From: Pyrodictiaceae archaeon
GTDB lineage: Archaea > Thermoproteota > Thermoprotei_A > Sulfolobales > Pyrodictiaceae
Length of the DNA: 18,780 bases
Assembly: GCA_027043685.1 (NCBI GenBank)
Contig: JALUFI010000059.1
Coordinates: forward strand, 1-18,780
Direction of reading: 5' to 3'
In this document: positions 5,933-14,444 of the stretch, piece after piece
Numbering within the stretch: position 1 is the stretch's first letter
Layout: the number at the start of each line of letters is the position of its first letter
The notes under the pieces: generated by a model
Databases searched by the model: none
Told to the model about the DNA's origin: nothing
What the model saw: the letters and a program-made list of their open reading frames with translations, nothing else
Translations under genes and position numbers: made by a program

Positions 5933-8900
5933 GTCTCTACCCTCTCTACTTCTCCCAGGCTGGCGCCTCCTGCCTTGCCTAGCTCGCTGAGCAGCTCCTG
6001 TAGCTCCCCGAGCAGCTCGGCTATGACTCTCCCGGGTTCGAGGCTTCCCCTCGCTATGGCGTCTATCTCTGCGAGCAGCTTCCTGGTGCGCTCCTCGGAG
6101 ACCAGGTCCTCGTAGTTCTCCTCCAGGTAGCTATACACGTCGATTCCGAGCCTGGTCGGGACGAGCTTCTTGCGGTACTTGCTCTCAATCACGTAGCCGT
6201 GCCTTATTATGTTGTCTATTGTCTTCGCGTAGGTGCTTGGCCTGCCCAGCCCACGCTCCTTCATCAATGCGACCACGTCGCCGTGGCTGTAGAGCTGCAC
6301 CTCGGAGCCTCTCGCCAGCTTAGTCTTGACCGCTGCTAGGCGGCTAGCCGGCGCCGCTGATGCGAGGCCGCGTATGAGCCGAGGCCTCTCATATACCGCC
6401 AGGTAGCCCGGCCGCGGGGCCTCAACGGCCGCGGAGACCTCTATCCTCGCCGGGCCCGCGCGGAGCACTAGGCTGTACACGGTTATCCTCGCCGGCTCCA
6501 TCTGGCTCGCTATGAAGCGGCGGAAGATGAGGTCGTAGAGCCGGTAGTGGCTCTCTCGGAGAACCACTGGCAGCCTCATCTCGCCGGAGGCAACTAGCCT
6601 GCGCAGCTCCTCGGCGTCTAGAGGCCTTGTGGGCCTTATGGCCTCGTGGTGGCCGGGCGGCCCCCAGCTCCGCGGCAAGAAGCTCTCCGCCAACCCCTTC
6701 TTCTCGAGGTACTGCTTGGCGACAGCCACACCGGTTCCGCTCACGTGAGTGGAGTCGGTTCTATGGTAGGTTATCAGGCCGGCCTCGAACAGCTCCTGGG
6801 CTATCCTCATGGTCTTCTGGGCCGGGTAGCCATAGGTCTTCGAGGCCTCGTAGATCAGCGTCTCGGTCGTGAAGGGGGGAGGCGGGTTAACCTCCCTGTG
6901 CTCGGCCCTCAGGCTCTCCACCAGTGCTCCCTCCTCCTGGAGGGCCCTGAGGGCCTCCTCGGCTGTGGAGCGGTCGGCGAAGTGGAGCCTCAGCCGGAGC
7001 CCTGGCTCCAGCAGGGCGTAGACGTTGTAGCCTAGGCTGCTCCTCCACTTGTGGTACCGTTCTATTATCCAGCCGAGTACCGGTGTCTGCACCCTGCCGG
7101 CTCCTAGCCATGGTTTGCCGAAGTGGTTCCAGAGCTTCTGGCTGAGCGCGAAGCCTATCCAGCGGTCCTCTATCCTACGTACTGTCTGTGCGTGAACCAT
7201 TCTCTCGTCTATGCTGCGGGGCGAAGCTAGTGCCTTCATGAGCTCGCTTCTCGTTATCGCGTGTAGCTCTATCCTCTTGATGTTCCTTGCATAGGGTTTC
7301 AGTGAGACGTAGAGATCGTATGCTATCTTCTCGCCCTCTATGTCGGGGTCCGTCGCTATGTAGACTACCTCGTTCTCGGCTGCCAGCTGGCGGAGGACTG
7401 AGACAACCTCCTCCTTGCTCGCTATATTGGTTGAGCCGCAGCGTGGGCAGACAGGCTTCTCGGAGGAGAACTGGTGGCCGCAGTTGAGGCATCGCTTTAT
7501 GTGCTTGTAGACCGGCTTGACCACGCCGTTCTCGAGGATGACGCCGTAGAGGCCCTCATCGTCTATACTGAGGTCGTATACGTGGCCGGTGGAGGCAGCT
7601 ATAGCGGCTACGTGTATTCTCCCGGAGACCTCGTTGTAGAATGTGGTTTCGTAGACGGTTACTGAGCCCATCCTCCTCCGGACAGGCTTCCCGAAGAACC
7701 CGGCGATTGTCCTAGCCTTTGTGGGCGACTCGACAATTATGAGGCTGGTCTCTATATCCACGCGTCTCCCGCCGTCCCCGCTCCTGCTCCTCCGCGCCCT
7801 CTCCAGCTCCTCCCGGATGCGTTCCCAGCTGAGGGGCTCGAAAGAGGCGTCCTCGATGAACCTGCGCAGCCTCGCCTCCAGTACATCGATGAGAGCCTTA
7901 TCCTCCTCAACGACTATGCTCACCCCGTGAGTCATCCTGGAGCCGAGCATCCTGCTCGCGCGGCCACTCGCCTGCACATAGGTCGCGGCGTCGGTAGTGA
8001 CCGCGACGAGGGCGCCGCCGCTGCAGCGGTAGAGGGTCGCCCCGACAACCAACCCGTCCTTGCCGTCCCTGCACAGCCTCTCCCACAACAGGCGCAGGAC
8101 TCTCCTCCGGAGCGCCCTGAGCTCCTCGAGAAGCTCTCCCAGTCTGCCCTCCAGAGTCTCTCCATTAGAGAGCGCTATCCGGAGCGCTGTCTGCTCCCCA
8201 GGCGTGAGCCTCGATAGCACCTTTACGAGTTCGCTGTCTTCGCCTATGAGGCCTAGCTCGAGGGCGGCTCTCACGAGACGGTAGGGCGAGTTCAGAGCCC
8301 TGTCTGCGGGGACAGCGTTGCTGGGGACGCCGACGAACACCGTGTAGAGCACCCTCTTCGGCATATCTATGCCTCTCACGATGACGCCGTAGTAGGATGA
8401 TACGCCGACCAGTACCTCCAGCTCGCCTCGTGCGAACCGGTCCAGGACGCGGCGCCCAGCAAGGGCCAGGCCAGCGCGCACACCCTCCTCGTTGAGCCTA
8501 CGGGCTATCTCCTTGGCCGTCTCCTTGCCCAGCCTCTTTGCAACGAACACGAGCCCGCCCGGGCCCAGCCGCTTAACGATCTTAACGGCCTCGTCTACCA
8601 GCTTGTCTCTCTCCGCTATGGTGTAGAAGTTTGCGACGCTCCTGGTGTAGTCGTGGACCCTTCCTATCTCGAAGCCCAGCAGCTCTCGGAAAAGCTTCGG
8701 CTTAATCCCCCTAGCCCTGCCGGTCGCGGACGCTATAACGAGCTGGCCAGGCATCGTTGCTAGGAGGCTCTGGGATAGCCTTGCCTCGATCTCCTTTATC
8801 TCCTCGAGGAGCCGGGTGTAGCGCCGTATGTTCCCGGTCGCCTTCGCTACCACAGCCGCTATCTTCTTCTTGACTAGATTGTAGGCATCCTCTATGGTTT

Positions 8901-9639
8901 CCTCTGTGAATCCTAGCAGCTGGAGTAGGCGGTCAATGTTCCGAGAGTTGCGCAGGACCGAGTCTACATCGTCCACAAGGACTACGTCGAAGCGCCTCCC
9001 GCGTAGGAGCTCCCACCTCCTAGAGAGGAAGCCCGTGGTCGTGACGAGTATGTCGTAGTCATTCCCCTCTATCCGAGATAGTGCCTCTTCTCGGCGCTTG
9101 CGGCTAAGCGAGCTATAGTAGGCAACCACGCGCACCTCTATGCCAGCGTTCGCGGCGAGGCGTGCAAGCTTCTCAACGACCTGGGAGGCTAGGTTCTCCG
9201 TTGGCAACAGGTAGTAGACCTTGGCTCCCTCGCTTGCACGGTACAGTGCATAGACGCTCAGCAGCGTAGTCTTGCCAACACCGGTCGGGGCGACTATCGC
9301 AAGGCTCTCTCCCTGGAGTAACCGCTTCGCCCACGTCAACTGGGCGCTCCAGAGCCTGGAGCCCGTCGCGCGGCGGAAGAAGTCCTCAAAGTCAAGTAGC
9401 TCCAGGACACTTGTGTAGAGATACGAGTAACCATTGAGCCTGCCCTTCTGGGAGAGGAGGCGCCCCTGCCTAAGCACGAGTTCGTGGTAGCTGCCCGCCT
9501 CGGCTAGCAGTGTCTCCGCCTCCTCGTCGCTCAAGCACTTGCTGCATACGAGGCCCTTCTCCAGCCTCTCTGCCTCAATCGGGCCGCCGCAGTTAGGGCA
9601 GGCGGCGTGGTATATCGGCCTGATCCTAGCGGTTGGCAT
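5929..9639 (-). CDS. rgy: reverse gyrase
   Basis: Reverse gyrase, the hyperthermophile-specific fusion of a helicase-like ATPase and a type IA topoisomerase that adds positive supercoils to DNA. From the ATG at 9639 (1236 aa): N-terminal zinc finger C14, C17, C32, C35; Walker A APTGVGKT (117-124); DDVD (223-226); SATGRARG; the topoisomerase half beginning near 632 with IIVESPTKA; a second zinc finger near 716-735 (CLNCG...CPRCG); Toprim TDPDIEGEK near 762; and the catalytic tyrosine in GLITYHRTD near Y958. KERGLGRPSTYA follows near the C-terminus. Everything looks intact. GGAGG sits 4 bases before this ATG; ATG 9666 and the codon at 9714 are less supported alternatives. It is divergent from alba1 and convergent with alba2. 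Confidence 0.98.
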   Translation of the reverse strand: MPTARIRPIYHAACPNCGGPIEAERLEKGLVCSKCLSDEEAETLLAEAGSYHELVLRQGRLLSQKGRLNGYSYLYTSVLELLDFEDFFRRATGSRLWSAQLTWAKRLLQGESLAIVAPTGVGKTTLLSVYALYRASEGAKVYYLLPTENLASQVVEKLARLAANAGIEVRVVAYYSSLSRKRREEALSRIEGNDYDILVTTTGFLSRRWELLRGRRFDVVLVDDVDSVLRNSRNIDRLLQLLGFTEETIEDAYNLVKKKIAAVVAKATGNIRRYTRLLEEIKEIEARLSQSLLATMPGQLVIASATGRARGIKPKLFRELLGFEIGRVHDYTRSVANFYTIAERDKLVDEAVKIVKRLGPGGLVFVAKRLGKETAKEIARRLNEEGVRAGLALAGRRVLDRFARGELEVLVGVSSYYGVIVRGIDMPKRVLYTVFVGVPSNAVPADRALNSPYRLVRAALELGLIGEDSELVKVLSRLTPGEQTALRIALSNGETLEGRLGELLEELRALRRRVLRLLWERLCRDGKDGLVVGATLYRCSGGALVAVTTDAATYVQASGRASRMLGSRMTHGVSIVVEEDKALIDVLEARLRRFIEDASFEPLSWERIREELERARRSRSGDGGRRVDIETSLIIVESPTKARTIAGFFGKPVRRRMGSVTVYETTFYNEVSGRIHVAAIAASTGHVYDLSIDDEGLYGVILENGVVKPVYKHIKRCLNCGHQFSSEKPVCPRCGSTNIASKEEVVSVLRQLAAENEVVYIATDPDIEGEKIAYDLYVSLKPYARNIKRIELHAITRSELMKALASPRSIDERMVHAQTVRRIEDRWIGFALSQKLWNHFGKPWLGAGRVQTPVLGWIIERYHKWRSSLGYNVYALLEPGLRLRLHFADRSTAEEALRALQEEGALVESLRAEHREVNPPPPFTTETLIYEASKTYGYPAQKTMRIAQELFEAGLITYHRTDSTHVSGTGVAVAKQYLEKKGLAESFLPRSWGPPGHHEAIRPTRPLDAEELRRLVASGEMRLPVVLRESHYRLYDLIFRRFIASQMEPARITVYSLVLRAGPARIEVSAAVEAPRPGYLAVYERPRLIRGLASAAPASRLAAVKTKLARGSEVQLYSHGDVVALMKERGLGRPSTYAKTIDNIIRHGYVIESKYRKKLVPTRLGIDVYSYLEENYEDLVSEERTRKLLAEIDAIARGSLEPGRVIAELLGELQELLSELGKAGGASLGEVERVET

Positions 9640-9731
9640 TGCGCCTCCTCTCCCAGGGAGCGTCATGCCGGGGTACCGAGGACGTGTCGTTACGCGCCGC
9701 AGGGATTGGTTCACGGAGCCCAGCTGTGGGG

Positions 9732-9739
9732 CTTTAGAG
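9732..9739 (-). promoter_or_regulatory. possible TATA box for reverse gyrase
   Basis: On the minus strand this reads CTCTAAAG. It would place transcription near 9709, about 70 bases before the ATG at 9639. A weak match. Confidence 0.35.
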
Positions 9740-9764
9740 GAGCGGAGGCGGTGTTACCCTGCAA

Positions 9765-9778
9765 CGAAAGTTTTTTAA
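9765..9778 (+). promoter_or_regulatory. BRE/TATA promoter of alba1
   Basis: CGAAAG (9765-9770) followed by TTTTTTAA (9771-9778) is the strongest AT-rich promoter signature in the window. It predicts a start near 9800 and a leader of about 35 bases before the ATG at 9837, consistent with a highly expressed chromatin protein. Confidence 0.65.
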
Positions 9779-9836
9779 CGAGTGAGCGCTGGAGGCGGCA
9801 CCCGACGAAAGCCCCAGTATAGCCGAGGTGGTCGGC

Positions 9837-10133
9837 ATGGCGCAGGCCAGTGCGGCTCCGAGCAATGTGGTCCTCGTCGGCAAGAAGCCCGTAATGAACT
9901 ACGTGCTAGCCACCCTGACCCTGCTGAACCAGGGCGTCAACGAGGTCGTCATAAAGGCCAGGGGCCGTGCCATAAGCAAGGCTGTCGACACCGTCGAGAT
10001 AGTGAGGAAGCGCTTCCTCCCCGGCAAGGTCGACATAAAGGACATCAAGATCGACAGCCAGGTCATACAGAGCCCCGACGGCCGCCAGAGCAGGGTCAGC
10101 ACCATCGAGATAGTCCTCGTAAAGAAGGAGTAA
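9837..10133 (+). CDS. albA: Alba1 chromatin protein
   Basis: A 98-aa Alba1 that closely resembles the Sulfolobus protein: SNVVLVGKKPVMNYVLA (9-25), VVIKARGRAISKAVDTVEIV and RQSRVSTIEIVLVKK. With the ATG at 9837 the first conserved lysine is K16, the residue known to be acetylated/deacetylated in Sulfolobus, and the dimer-dimer stacking phenylalanine is F60. That numbering agreement and GGTGG 5 bases upstream support this start over the GTG at 9828. The protein coats and bridges DNA, and binds RNA. It shares a divergent promoter region with reverse gyrase, and a 79-aa gene follows 25 bases after its stop. Confidence 0.97.
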   Translation: MAQASAAPSNVVLVGKKPVMNYVLATLTLLNQGVNEVVIKARGRAISKAVDTVEIVRKRFLPGKVDIKDIKIDSQVIQSPDGRQSRVSTIEIVLVKKE

Positions 10134-10158
10134 CCCCTGGGCTAGCGGCGATAGACGG

Positions 10159-10398
10159 ATGACGGTGTTTTTCCCCAGCGCACCCGGCGCCGGCGCAACC
10201 GGGCCATACGTGAAGCGATTCCTTGAAACGCTCCGGGAAATAACGCCGGTTCTCCAAGCACTCTACGAGGCCCAGCTTGACACCCCCCTGTACCTAAGTG
10301 CGTTGCTTGAGGCAGACCCGGCGCTCCTGGCGGCGCTCCTCGCCGCAGCTAAGGCAATAGAGAACTATGATAGTGTTGTTGCGCGGTCAGCCCGCTGA
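10159..10398 (+). CDS. small helical protein of unknown function
   Basis: A 79-aa product that I do not recognise. It has a Gly/Ala/Pro-rich start (SAPGAGATGP) and then leucine- and alanine-rich amphipathic helices (RFLETLREITPVLQALYEAQ; LSALLEADPALLAALLAAAKAIENY). It begins 25 bases after alba1 in the same direction and lacks its own obvious promoter, so it is probably cotranscribed with alba1. No clear ribosome binding site precedes the ATG. The balanced amphipathic pattern argues for a real protein, but I cannot exclude a chance frame. Confidence 0.55.
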   Translation: MTVFFPSAPGAGATGPYVKRFLETLREITPVLQALYEAQLDTPLYLSALLEADPALLAALLAAAKAIENYDSVVARSAR

Positions 10399-10581
10399 AG
10401 AATCCCTCTCACAGGCCAGCTAGAGATAGGGCCTCGCGACGGGGTTCACACATCATCCCAGCTGCGTAGCTGCTCCACACTATATTAGAGCCTTGTCTCC
10501 TTCTCTTCGCGCCGCTCCCGGGGGCAGCGGAGACTATTCGCCAATAGAATGAGTAGGGCTGTCGTTGGCTAGGTGATTACT
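10399..10581 (+). promoter_or_regulatory. glmS promoter and leader with small hairpins
   Basis: TATATTAG at 10481-10488 predicts a start near 10511 and a leader of about 70 bases. The leader can form CCGCT...AGCGG (about 10512-10530) and CTATT-CGCC-AATAG (about 10534-10547). AGGTGAT at 10571-10577 is a strong ribosome binding site. Upstream of the TATA box a CAGCT-GCGT-AGCTG inverted repeat (about 10460-10473) could be an operator or the end of the preceding transcript. No known riboswitch class is recognised. Confidence 0.5.
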
Positions 10582-12423
10582 GTGTGTGGTATCGTAGGTG
10601 TAGTTGCCGACCCTGACCTTGTACCTAACGTTGTTGGTATGCTTGTTGAGGGGCTGCGGAGGCTTGAGTACCGGGGCTATGATAGCGCGGGCTTCGCTTT
10701 CATAGAGTGCGGGACCGGGCGGCTCATTGTGCTCAAGGATAGGGGGCGTATAGATGATGTTGTAAAGGGGTATGGTGTTCTCCGTTACTGTGGTGTGAGT
10801 GGCCTCGCTCATACCAGGTGGGCTACCCACGGTAAGCCCAGTCGGGAGAATGCGCATCCCCACACGGATTGCGGAGGCCGCGTAGCGGTTGTGCATAACG
10901 GTATTATACGTAACTATGCTGAGCTGCGTGACCTTCTCGAGTCGCGTGGTCATAAGTTCGTGAGTGAAACTGATACCGAGGTTGTTGCGCACCTTTTCGA
11001 GGAGTTCCTTTCTCGCGGACTTGAGCCCTTCGAGGCTTTCCGGAGGGTTGTCTCCCTAATCGAGGGCGCTTACGCTATAGCTTTGCTCCATGTTGGTGAG
11101 CCAAACCGTATCTATTTTGCACGTAATGTGAGCCCGCTGGTGATCGGGCTCGGGGAAGGCTTCAACATGGTCTCTAGCGATATACCCTCAATGCTCCCCT
11201 ATACTAGGCGGGTTGTAGCTCTCCGGGATGGCGAGTATGGCTTCATAGAGCCCTATCGTGTCTATATAGAGAAGGATGGCGAGGCTGTTGAGTGGAGACG
11301 TAGGGTTACCACGGTCACCTGGAGCGTCGAGTCAGCGGAGAAGGGCGGGTATCCGCACTTTATGTTGAAGGAGATAATGGAGCAGCCTAGAGTTCTCTAT
11401 GAGACCTACGAGGGCCTCCTATCGAGTGGCGAGGCCATTGATGCGGCTAAGCTTATCGCTGAGGCGGACTTGGTGTTTGTGACGGGTGCCGGCACGAGCT
11501 TCCATGCCGGGCTCCTCTTCGCCTACTACTCGGCGTTGCTGGCCTCTACACCCGTCATCCCATTTATATCGAGTGAGTATGGTATCTATGAGAGGCTTGC
11601 TAGGCCGGGCTCTGTTCTCGTCGCGGTGAGCCAGAGCGGCGAGACCATTGACACCCTTAAGGCTTTGAGGGCCTTCAAGTCGCGGGGTGCGCGTGTCGTC
11701 GCGGTGTCCAATGTGGTTGCCAGCACTATACCGAGGGAGTCGGACCGCGTTGTTTATACACGTGCAGGGCCCGAGATCGGCGTCGCTGCGACGAAGACCT
11801 TCCTTACCCAGGTATTGGCGTTGACTATGATTAGTGTTGAGCTTGGGCGAGTGCGCGGCGTGCTCGGGGACTCCGAGGCCTCGGGGCTTGTTGCGGCGCT
11901 GCGCTCGGCTGGTGATCTTGCTGGGCGTAGCCTCCAGCTCGGGGTTAGGGAGGTTGATAGGCTTGTCGAGACGTTGAAGACTAGGAATAGTATGTATGTG
12001 CTCGGGCGTGACATAGGTGTTGCATTGGCTTATGAGGCTGCTCTCAAGATAAAGGAGGTCAGCTATCTACATGCAGAGGCCTATCCCGCGGGGGAGAGCA
12101 AGCACGGGCCCATAGCGCTTGTCGAGAAGGGGTTCCCTGTGTTCTTCTTGCTCGGCAGCGGCTCCGAGGAGCACCTGGACAAGGTTCAAGGTAATGTGCT
12201 TGAGATGAAGGCCCGTGACGCCTTGACCATAGTTGTGGGGCCGCCCGCTGCTAGTAGGCTCAAGGGCGTGGATGTATTCATTAACGTAGGTGAGTATGAT
12301 GAGGTAACGGCTCCCTATGCAGTCATGCCTGTGATACAGCTCCTAGCCTATAAGCTCGCGGTCTCCCTGGGCAGGGACCCCGATAAGCCGCGTAACCTGG
12401 CCAAGACCGTGACCGTTGAGTAA
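10582..12423 (+). CDS. glmS: glutamine-fructose-6-phosphate aminotransferase (isomerizing)
   Basis: GlmS makes glucosamine-6-phosphate from fructose-6-phosphate and glutamine, the first step to UDP-GlcNAc for glycans. From the GTG at 10582 (613 aa) the nucleophile is Cys2 (MCGIVGVV), which must directly follow the initiator. This fixes the start, rather than the GTG at 10573, which would put three residues in front. AGGTGAT lies 4 bases upstream. Glutaminase motifs: YRGYDSAG (30-37), TRWATHG (78-84), HNG near 105-107 and D131. Two SIS sugar-isomerase domains follow, with VTGAGTSFHAG, SQSGETIDTLKA and AYPAGESKHGPIA, and the protein ends in LAKTVTVE as expected. It is likely an operon with the GlmU-like gene 31 bases downstream. 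Confidence 0.97.
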   Translation: MCGIVGVVADPDLVPNVVGMLVEGLRRLEYRGYDSAGFAFIECGTGRLIVLKDRGRIDDVVKGYGVLRYCGVSGLAHTRWATHGKPSRENAHPHTDCGGRVAVVHNGIIRNYAELRDLLESRGHKFVSETDTEVVAHLFEEFLSRGLEPFEAFRRVVSLIEGAYAIALLHVGEPNRIYFARNVSPLVIGLGEGFNMVSSDIPSMLPYTRRVVALRDGEYGFIEPYRVYIEKDGEAVEWRRRVTTVTWSVESAEKGGYPHFMLKEIMEQPRVLYETYEGLLSSGEAIDAAKLIAEADLVFVTGAGTSFHAGLLFAYYSALLASTPVIPFISSEYGIYERLARPGSVLVAVSQSGETIDTLKALRAFKSRGARVVAVSNVVASTIPRESDRVVYTRAGPEIGVAATKTFLTQVLALTMISVELGRVRGVLGDSEASGLVAALRSAGDLAGRSLQLGVREVDRLVETLKTRNSMYVLGRDIGVALAYEAALKIKEVSYLHAEAYPAGESKHGPIALVEKGFPVFFLLGSGSEEHLDKVQGNVLEMKARDALTIVVGPPAASRLKGVDVFINVGEYDEVTAPYAVMPVIQLLAYKLAVSLGRDPDKPRNLAKTVTVE

Positions 12424-12454
12424 GGGTTTACTCCTCTCCGAGAGGTGGCATGGC

Positions 12455-13606
12455 TTGAAGGCCGTAGTGCTTGCGGGTGGGCCTTCTAAACAGATACGCT
12501 ACGTCCTGGGCCGGGATGGGTCCAGGAGCCTGCTGAGGTTCCTTGGAAGAAGCCTACTCGACCTCATACTAGACTCGGTGCTCACGGTCTACGAGTCCGT
12601 GTATGTGGTGAGTGACGATCCTCTGGTTTCGCAGGCTTGCCGGAGGCGGGGCGGCTGCGAGTTCGTTGAGCAGCGGGGCAGCGGCATTGAGTCTGCGGTG
12701 TGCTCGGGCCTCGCAGCAGCTAGCCGGGGCGACGACCCGCTCATAACGATTATATATGGTGACGTCTATTCCTCCAAGGGTTTCATAGAGAGTCACGGCC
12801 AGCGTGTAGTGAGCACTTATGAGCCGCTGCTTAGCGTTACCAGGCCCCTCGTTCTTCGAGGCACGTACCTACGAGTAGACGTGGACACTGTGGAGGGCAG
12901 GGTGACCCGCGTCGGGGAGGGCCCATTCATCTATGCCGGTGTAGCGACCCTGCCTGTCCGGATGCTGCGGGAGCAGGTGTGCAGTGGGGGTAAGCCACTT
13001 GTCAGCGTCATTGGAGACCTCGCGTCGCGTGGTAGGCTGTACGCGGTCACCTGGCTCGGTGAATGGATAGACATGGATACCCCTTGGGACTACCTCGTTG
13101 CGACCCGCCTGGCTCTCTCCAGGCTGAAGGGCATCAATATTGATGCGTCCGCGAGTATCGGCCGCGGCGTTGTGCTTGAGGGCGACATATACATAGACTC
13201 CGGGGTACGTATCGACCACTACGCTGTGGTCAAGGGGCCTGCCTACATCGGCCGCGGCGTACTCATTGGTGCCCACAGCTTCATCCGAGGCGGATCCGCT
13301 GTATATGACGGCGCAGTCGTCGGCGCATATACCGAGGTCAAGAGGAGCCTCATATACCTCAACGCTTTTGTGGGGTCCCATAGCTATATAGCTGACAGCG
13401 TAGTCGGTAAGGCTGCCAAGGTGAAGCCATACACGTTGACGCTAAACGTGCCCTACCGGAGCGTGAGCGGCGAGATACTCATAATGTCGACGCAGCCGCT
13501 TGAAAGCCTGAAGATAGGCAGCGTGATAGCAGCAGGCGTCGAGACTAAGCCTAGGGAGACTATTCCGGCGGCAAGCCTCTACCTCGGCGAACAAGCGTCG
13601 CCTTGA
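12455..13606 (+). CDS. GlmU-like sugar-phosphate nucleotidyltransferase / acyltransferase
   Basis: A 383-aa two-domain protein. The first domain is nucleotidyltransferase-like: MKAVVLAGG start, IIYGDVY with D103, and GEWIDMDTPWDY with D206/D208. The second is a left-handed beta-helix with hexapeptide repeats (about 228-325) and VGSHSYIADSVVG, whose H309 aligns by eye with the acetyltransferase histidine of archaeal bifunctional GlmU proteins such as Sulfolobus ST0452. Position after glmS supports a role in UDP-GlcNAc synthesis. Odd: the usual GxGxR loop reads GGPSKQI and the PK motif is not evident (GSRSLLRF), so nucleotidyl transfer may be altered or lost. The TTG at 12455 has GAGGTG 7 bases upstream; a TTG at 12416 overlapping glmS is less likely. 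Confidence 0.85.
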   Translation: MKAVVLAGGPSKQIRYVLGRDGSRSLLRFLGRSLLDLILDSVLTVYESVYVVSDDPLVSQACRRRGGCEFVEQRGSGIESAVCSGLAAASRGDDPLITIIYGDVYSSKGFIESHGQRVVSTYEPLLSVTRPLVLRGTYLRVDVDTVEGRVTRVGEGPFIYAGVATLPVRMLREQVCSGGKPLVSVIGDLASRGRLYAVTWLGEWIDMDTPWDYLVATRLALSRLKGINIDASASIGRGVVLEGDIYIDSGVRIDHYAVVKGPAYIGRGVLIGAHSFIRGGSAVYDGAVVGAYTEVKRSLIYLNAFVGSHSYIADSVVGKAAKVKPYTLTLNVPYRSVSGEILIMSTQPLESLKIGSVIAAGVETKPRETIPAASLYLGEQASP

Positions 13607-13730
13607 CGGGGCTCGGCGCTTTGGCCCCTCCTCAGCGCCGCCCTCCGGGGCCGGGGCGGCTCCGGTGCCGGCCCCTTTCCCCGCGCCGGGGCCGGTTCAT
13701 GGGCCCGCCATGTGCGGGCCCTATCCCTCA
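13607..13730. repeat. GC-rich spacer with two perfect inverted repeats
   Basis: No convincing ORF. GGGGCCGG (13647-13654) pairs with CCGGCCCC (13668-13675), followed by TTT, which could end the glmS operon transcript. GGGCCCGC (13701-13708) pairs with GCGGGCCC (13714-13721) over a 5-base loop. Related GGCCGG/CGCCGGGG runs occur between them. I see no C/D, H/ACA or tRNA signature. Confidence 0.55.
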
Positions 13731-13731
13731 C

Positions 13732-13820
13732 AGCCCCTGGGCAGGACTTTGTTCATAGGTGTGGATGCGTCAATAAGCGCATAGCTTGTGGGGGCTGTGG
13801 CTGCCTGGGGGCCAGGGGCT
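13732..13820 (+). promoter_or_regulatory. long-range stem directly before the ASCH gene start
   Basis: AGCCCCTGG (13732-13740) is the perfect reverse complement of CCAGGGGCT (13812-13820), which abuts the ATG at 13821. Inside are GGCAG (about 13740-13744)/CTGCC (13801-13805) and ATGCG/CGCAT around 13765-13781. If transcribed, the leader would fold into one elongated hairpin ending at the start codon and could hide the ribosome binding region. Function unknown. Confidence 0.4.
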
Positions 13821-14444
13821 ATGGGTGAGGGCCGCCAGCGCTTCCTTGGCAGGCATTTGATGGTTAAGGGGAAGTTCGTTGATGATATACTTCGGGGGCG
13901 TAAGAGGGCCACAATTAGGCTTGGCAGGGTCAATGTCAAGTACAAGGAGTTGATAGTTCATGGCGGGGGGCGCCCGGTTGCTAAGGTCAAGGTGAAGAAC
14001 GTTGTCTACAAGCGTGTCCGTGAGCTTACTGACGAGGATGCAAGGCTTGACGGGTTCCGCAGCGTCGGTGAACTCGTGGCTGAGCTTGAGAAGGTCTATG
14101 GTAAGAAGCTCAGCCCCGACGACTATGTAACGATAATAGAGTTTGAGGTTGTACAGGACCTCTCAAAGCTCGAGCCGGAGGACCCGTATCTCGGCCTGGA
14201 GCCTGGCGATGTAGCGAGGCTCGGGCTACGTTACCTAGGCGACGAGCTGAGTGATGAGGAGAAGAAGATTCTGCGCGACCTAACAATGACTAATAGCATA
14301 CGTGCGACCGCTTACAGGCTCTACGGCGATCTAGGCAAGCGGTGGAGGGTTCGTAGAGTGCTGCGCCGTGTGCTCAACGAGCTGCTAAGGAGGGGGCTGA
14401 TATCAGCGGCGCGGCGGGAGAGGCGGGAACGTGGACGCCGCTGA
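13821..14444 (+). CDS. ASCH-domain protein with C-terminal winged helix
   Basis: A 207-aa protein. Residues about 10-112 fit the ASCH domain, a PUA-like fold thought to bind RNA: RHLMVKGKFVDDILRGRKRATIRLG, then PVAKVKVKNVVYKRVRELTDED and the closing strand DYVTIIEFEVV. After a linker (KLEPEDPYLGLEPGD), residues about 150-200 form helices ending in RRVLRRVLNELLRRGLI, typical of a winged helix, and then a basic tail. This combination suggests an RNA- or DNA-binding regulator, but the target is unknown. The start is uncertain: ATG 13821 has only weak ribosome binding sequence, with GTG 13788 and ATG 13860 as alternatives. The 3' end overlaps the next gene by 14 bases. Confidence 0.8.
   Translation: MGEGRQRFLGRHLMVKGKFVDDILRGRKRATIRLGRVNVKYKELIVHGGGRPVAKVKVKNVVYKRVRELTDEDARLDGFRSVGELVAELEKVYGKKLSPDDYVTIIEFEVVQDLSKLEPEDPYLGLEPGDVARLGLRYLGDELSDEEKKILRDLTMTNSIRATAYRLYGDLGKRWRVRRVLRRVLNELLRRGLISAARRERRERGRR

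Noticed and set aside
10387..10460. Minus-strand C/D RNA candidate (ATGATGT near 10451, CTGA at 10387-10390)
   Set aside because: Box C ends in T, no D'/C' pair is present and the closing stem is only about 3 weak pairs, unlike the three accepted candidates.
10534..10992. Minus-strand 152-codon frame over the glmS start
   Set aside because: Antisense to conserved glutaminase motifs; Asn/Thr-rich shadow translation.
12869..13381. Minus-strand 170-codon frame inside the GlmU-like gene
   Set aside because: Antisense to clear hexapeptide-repeat coding sequence and without domain-like features.
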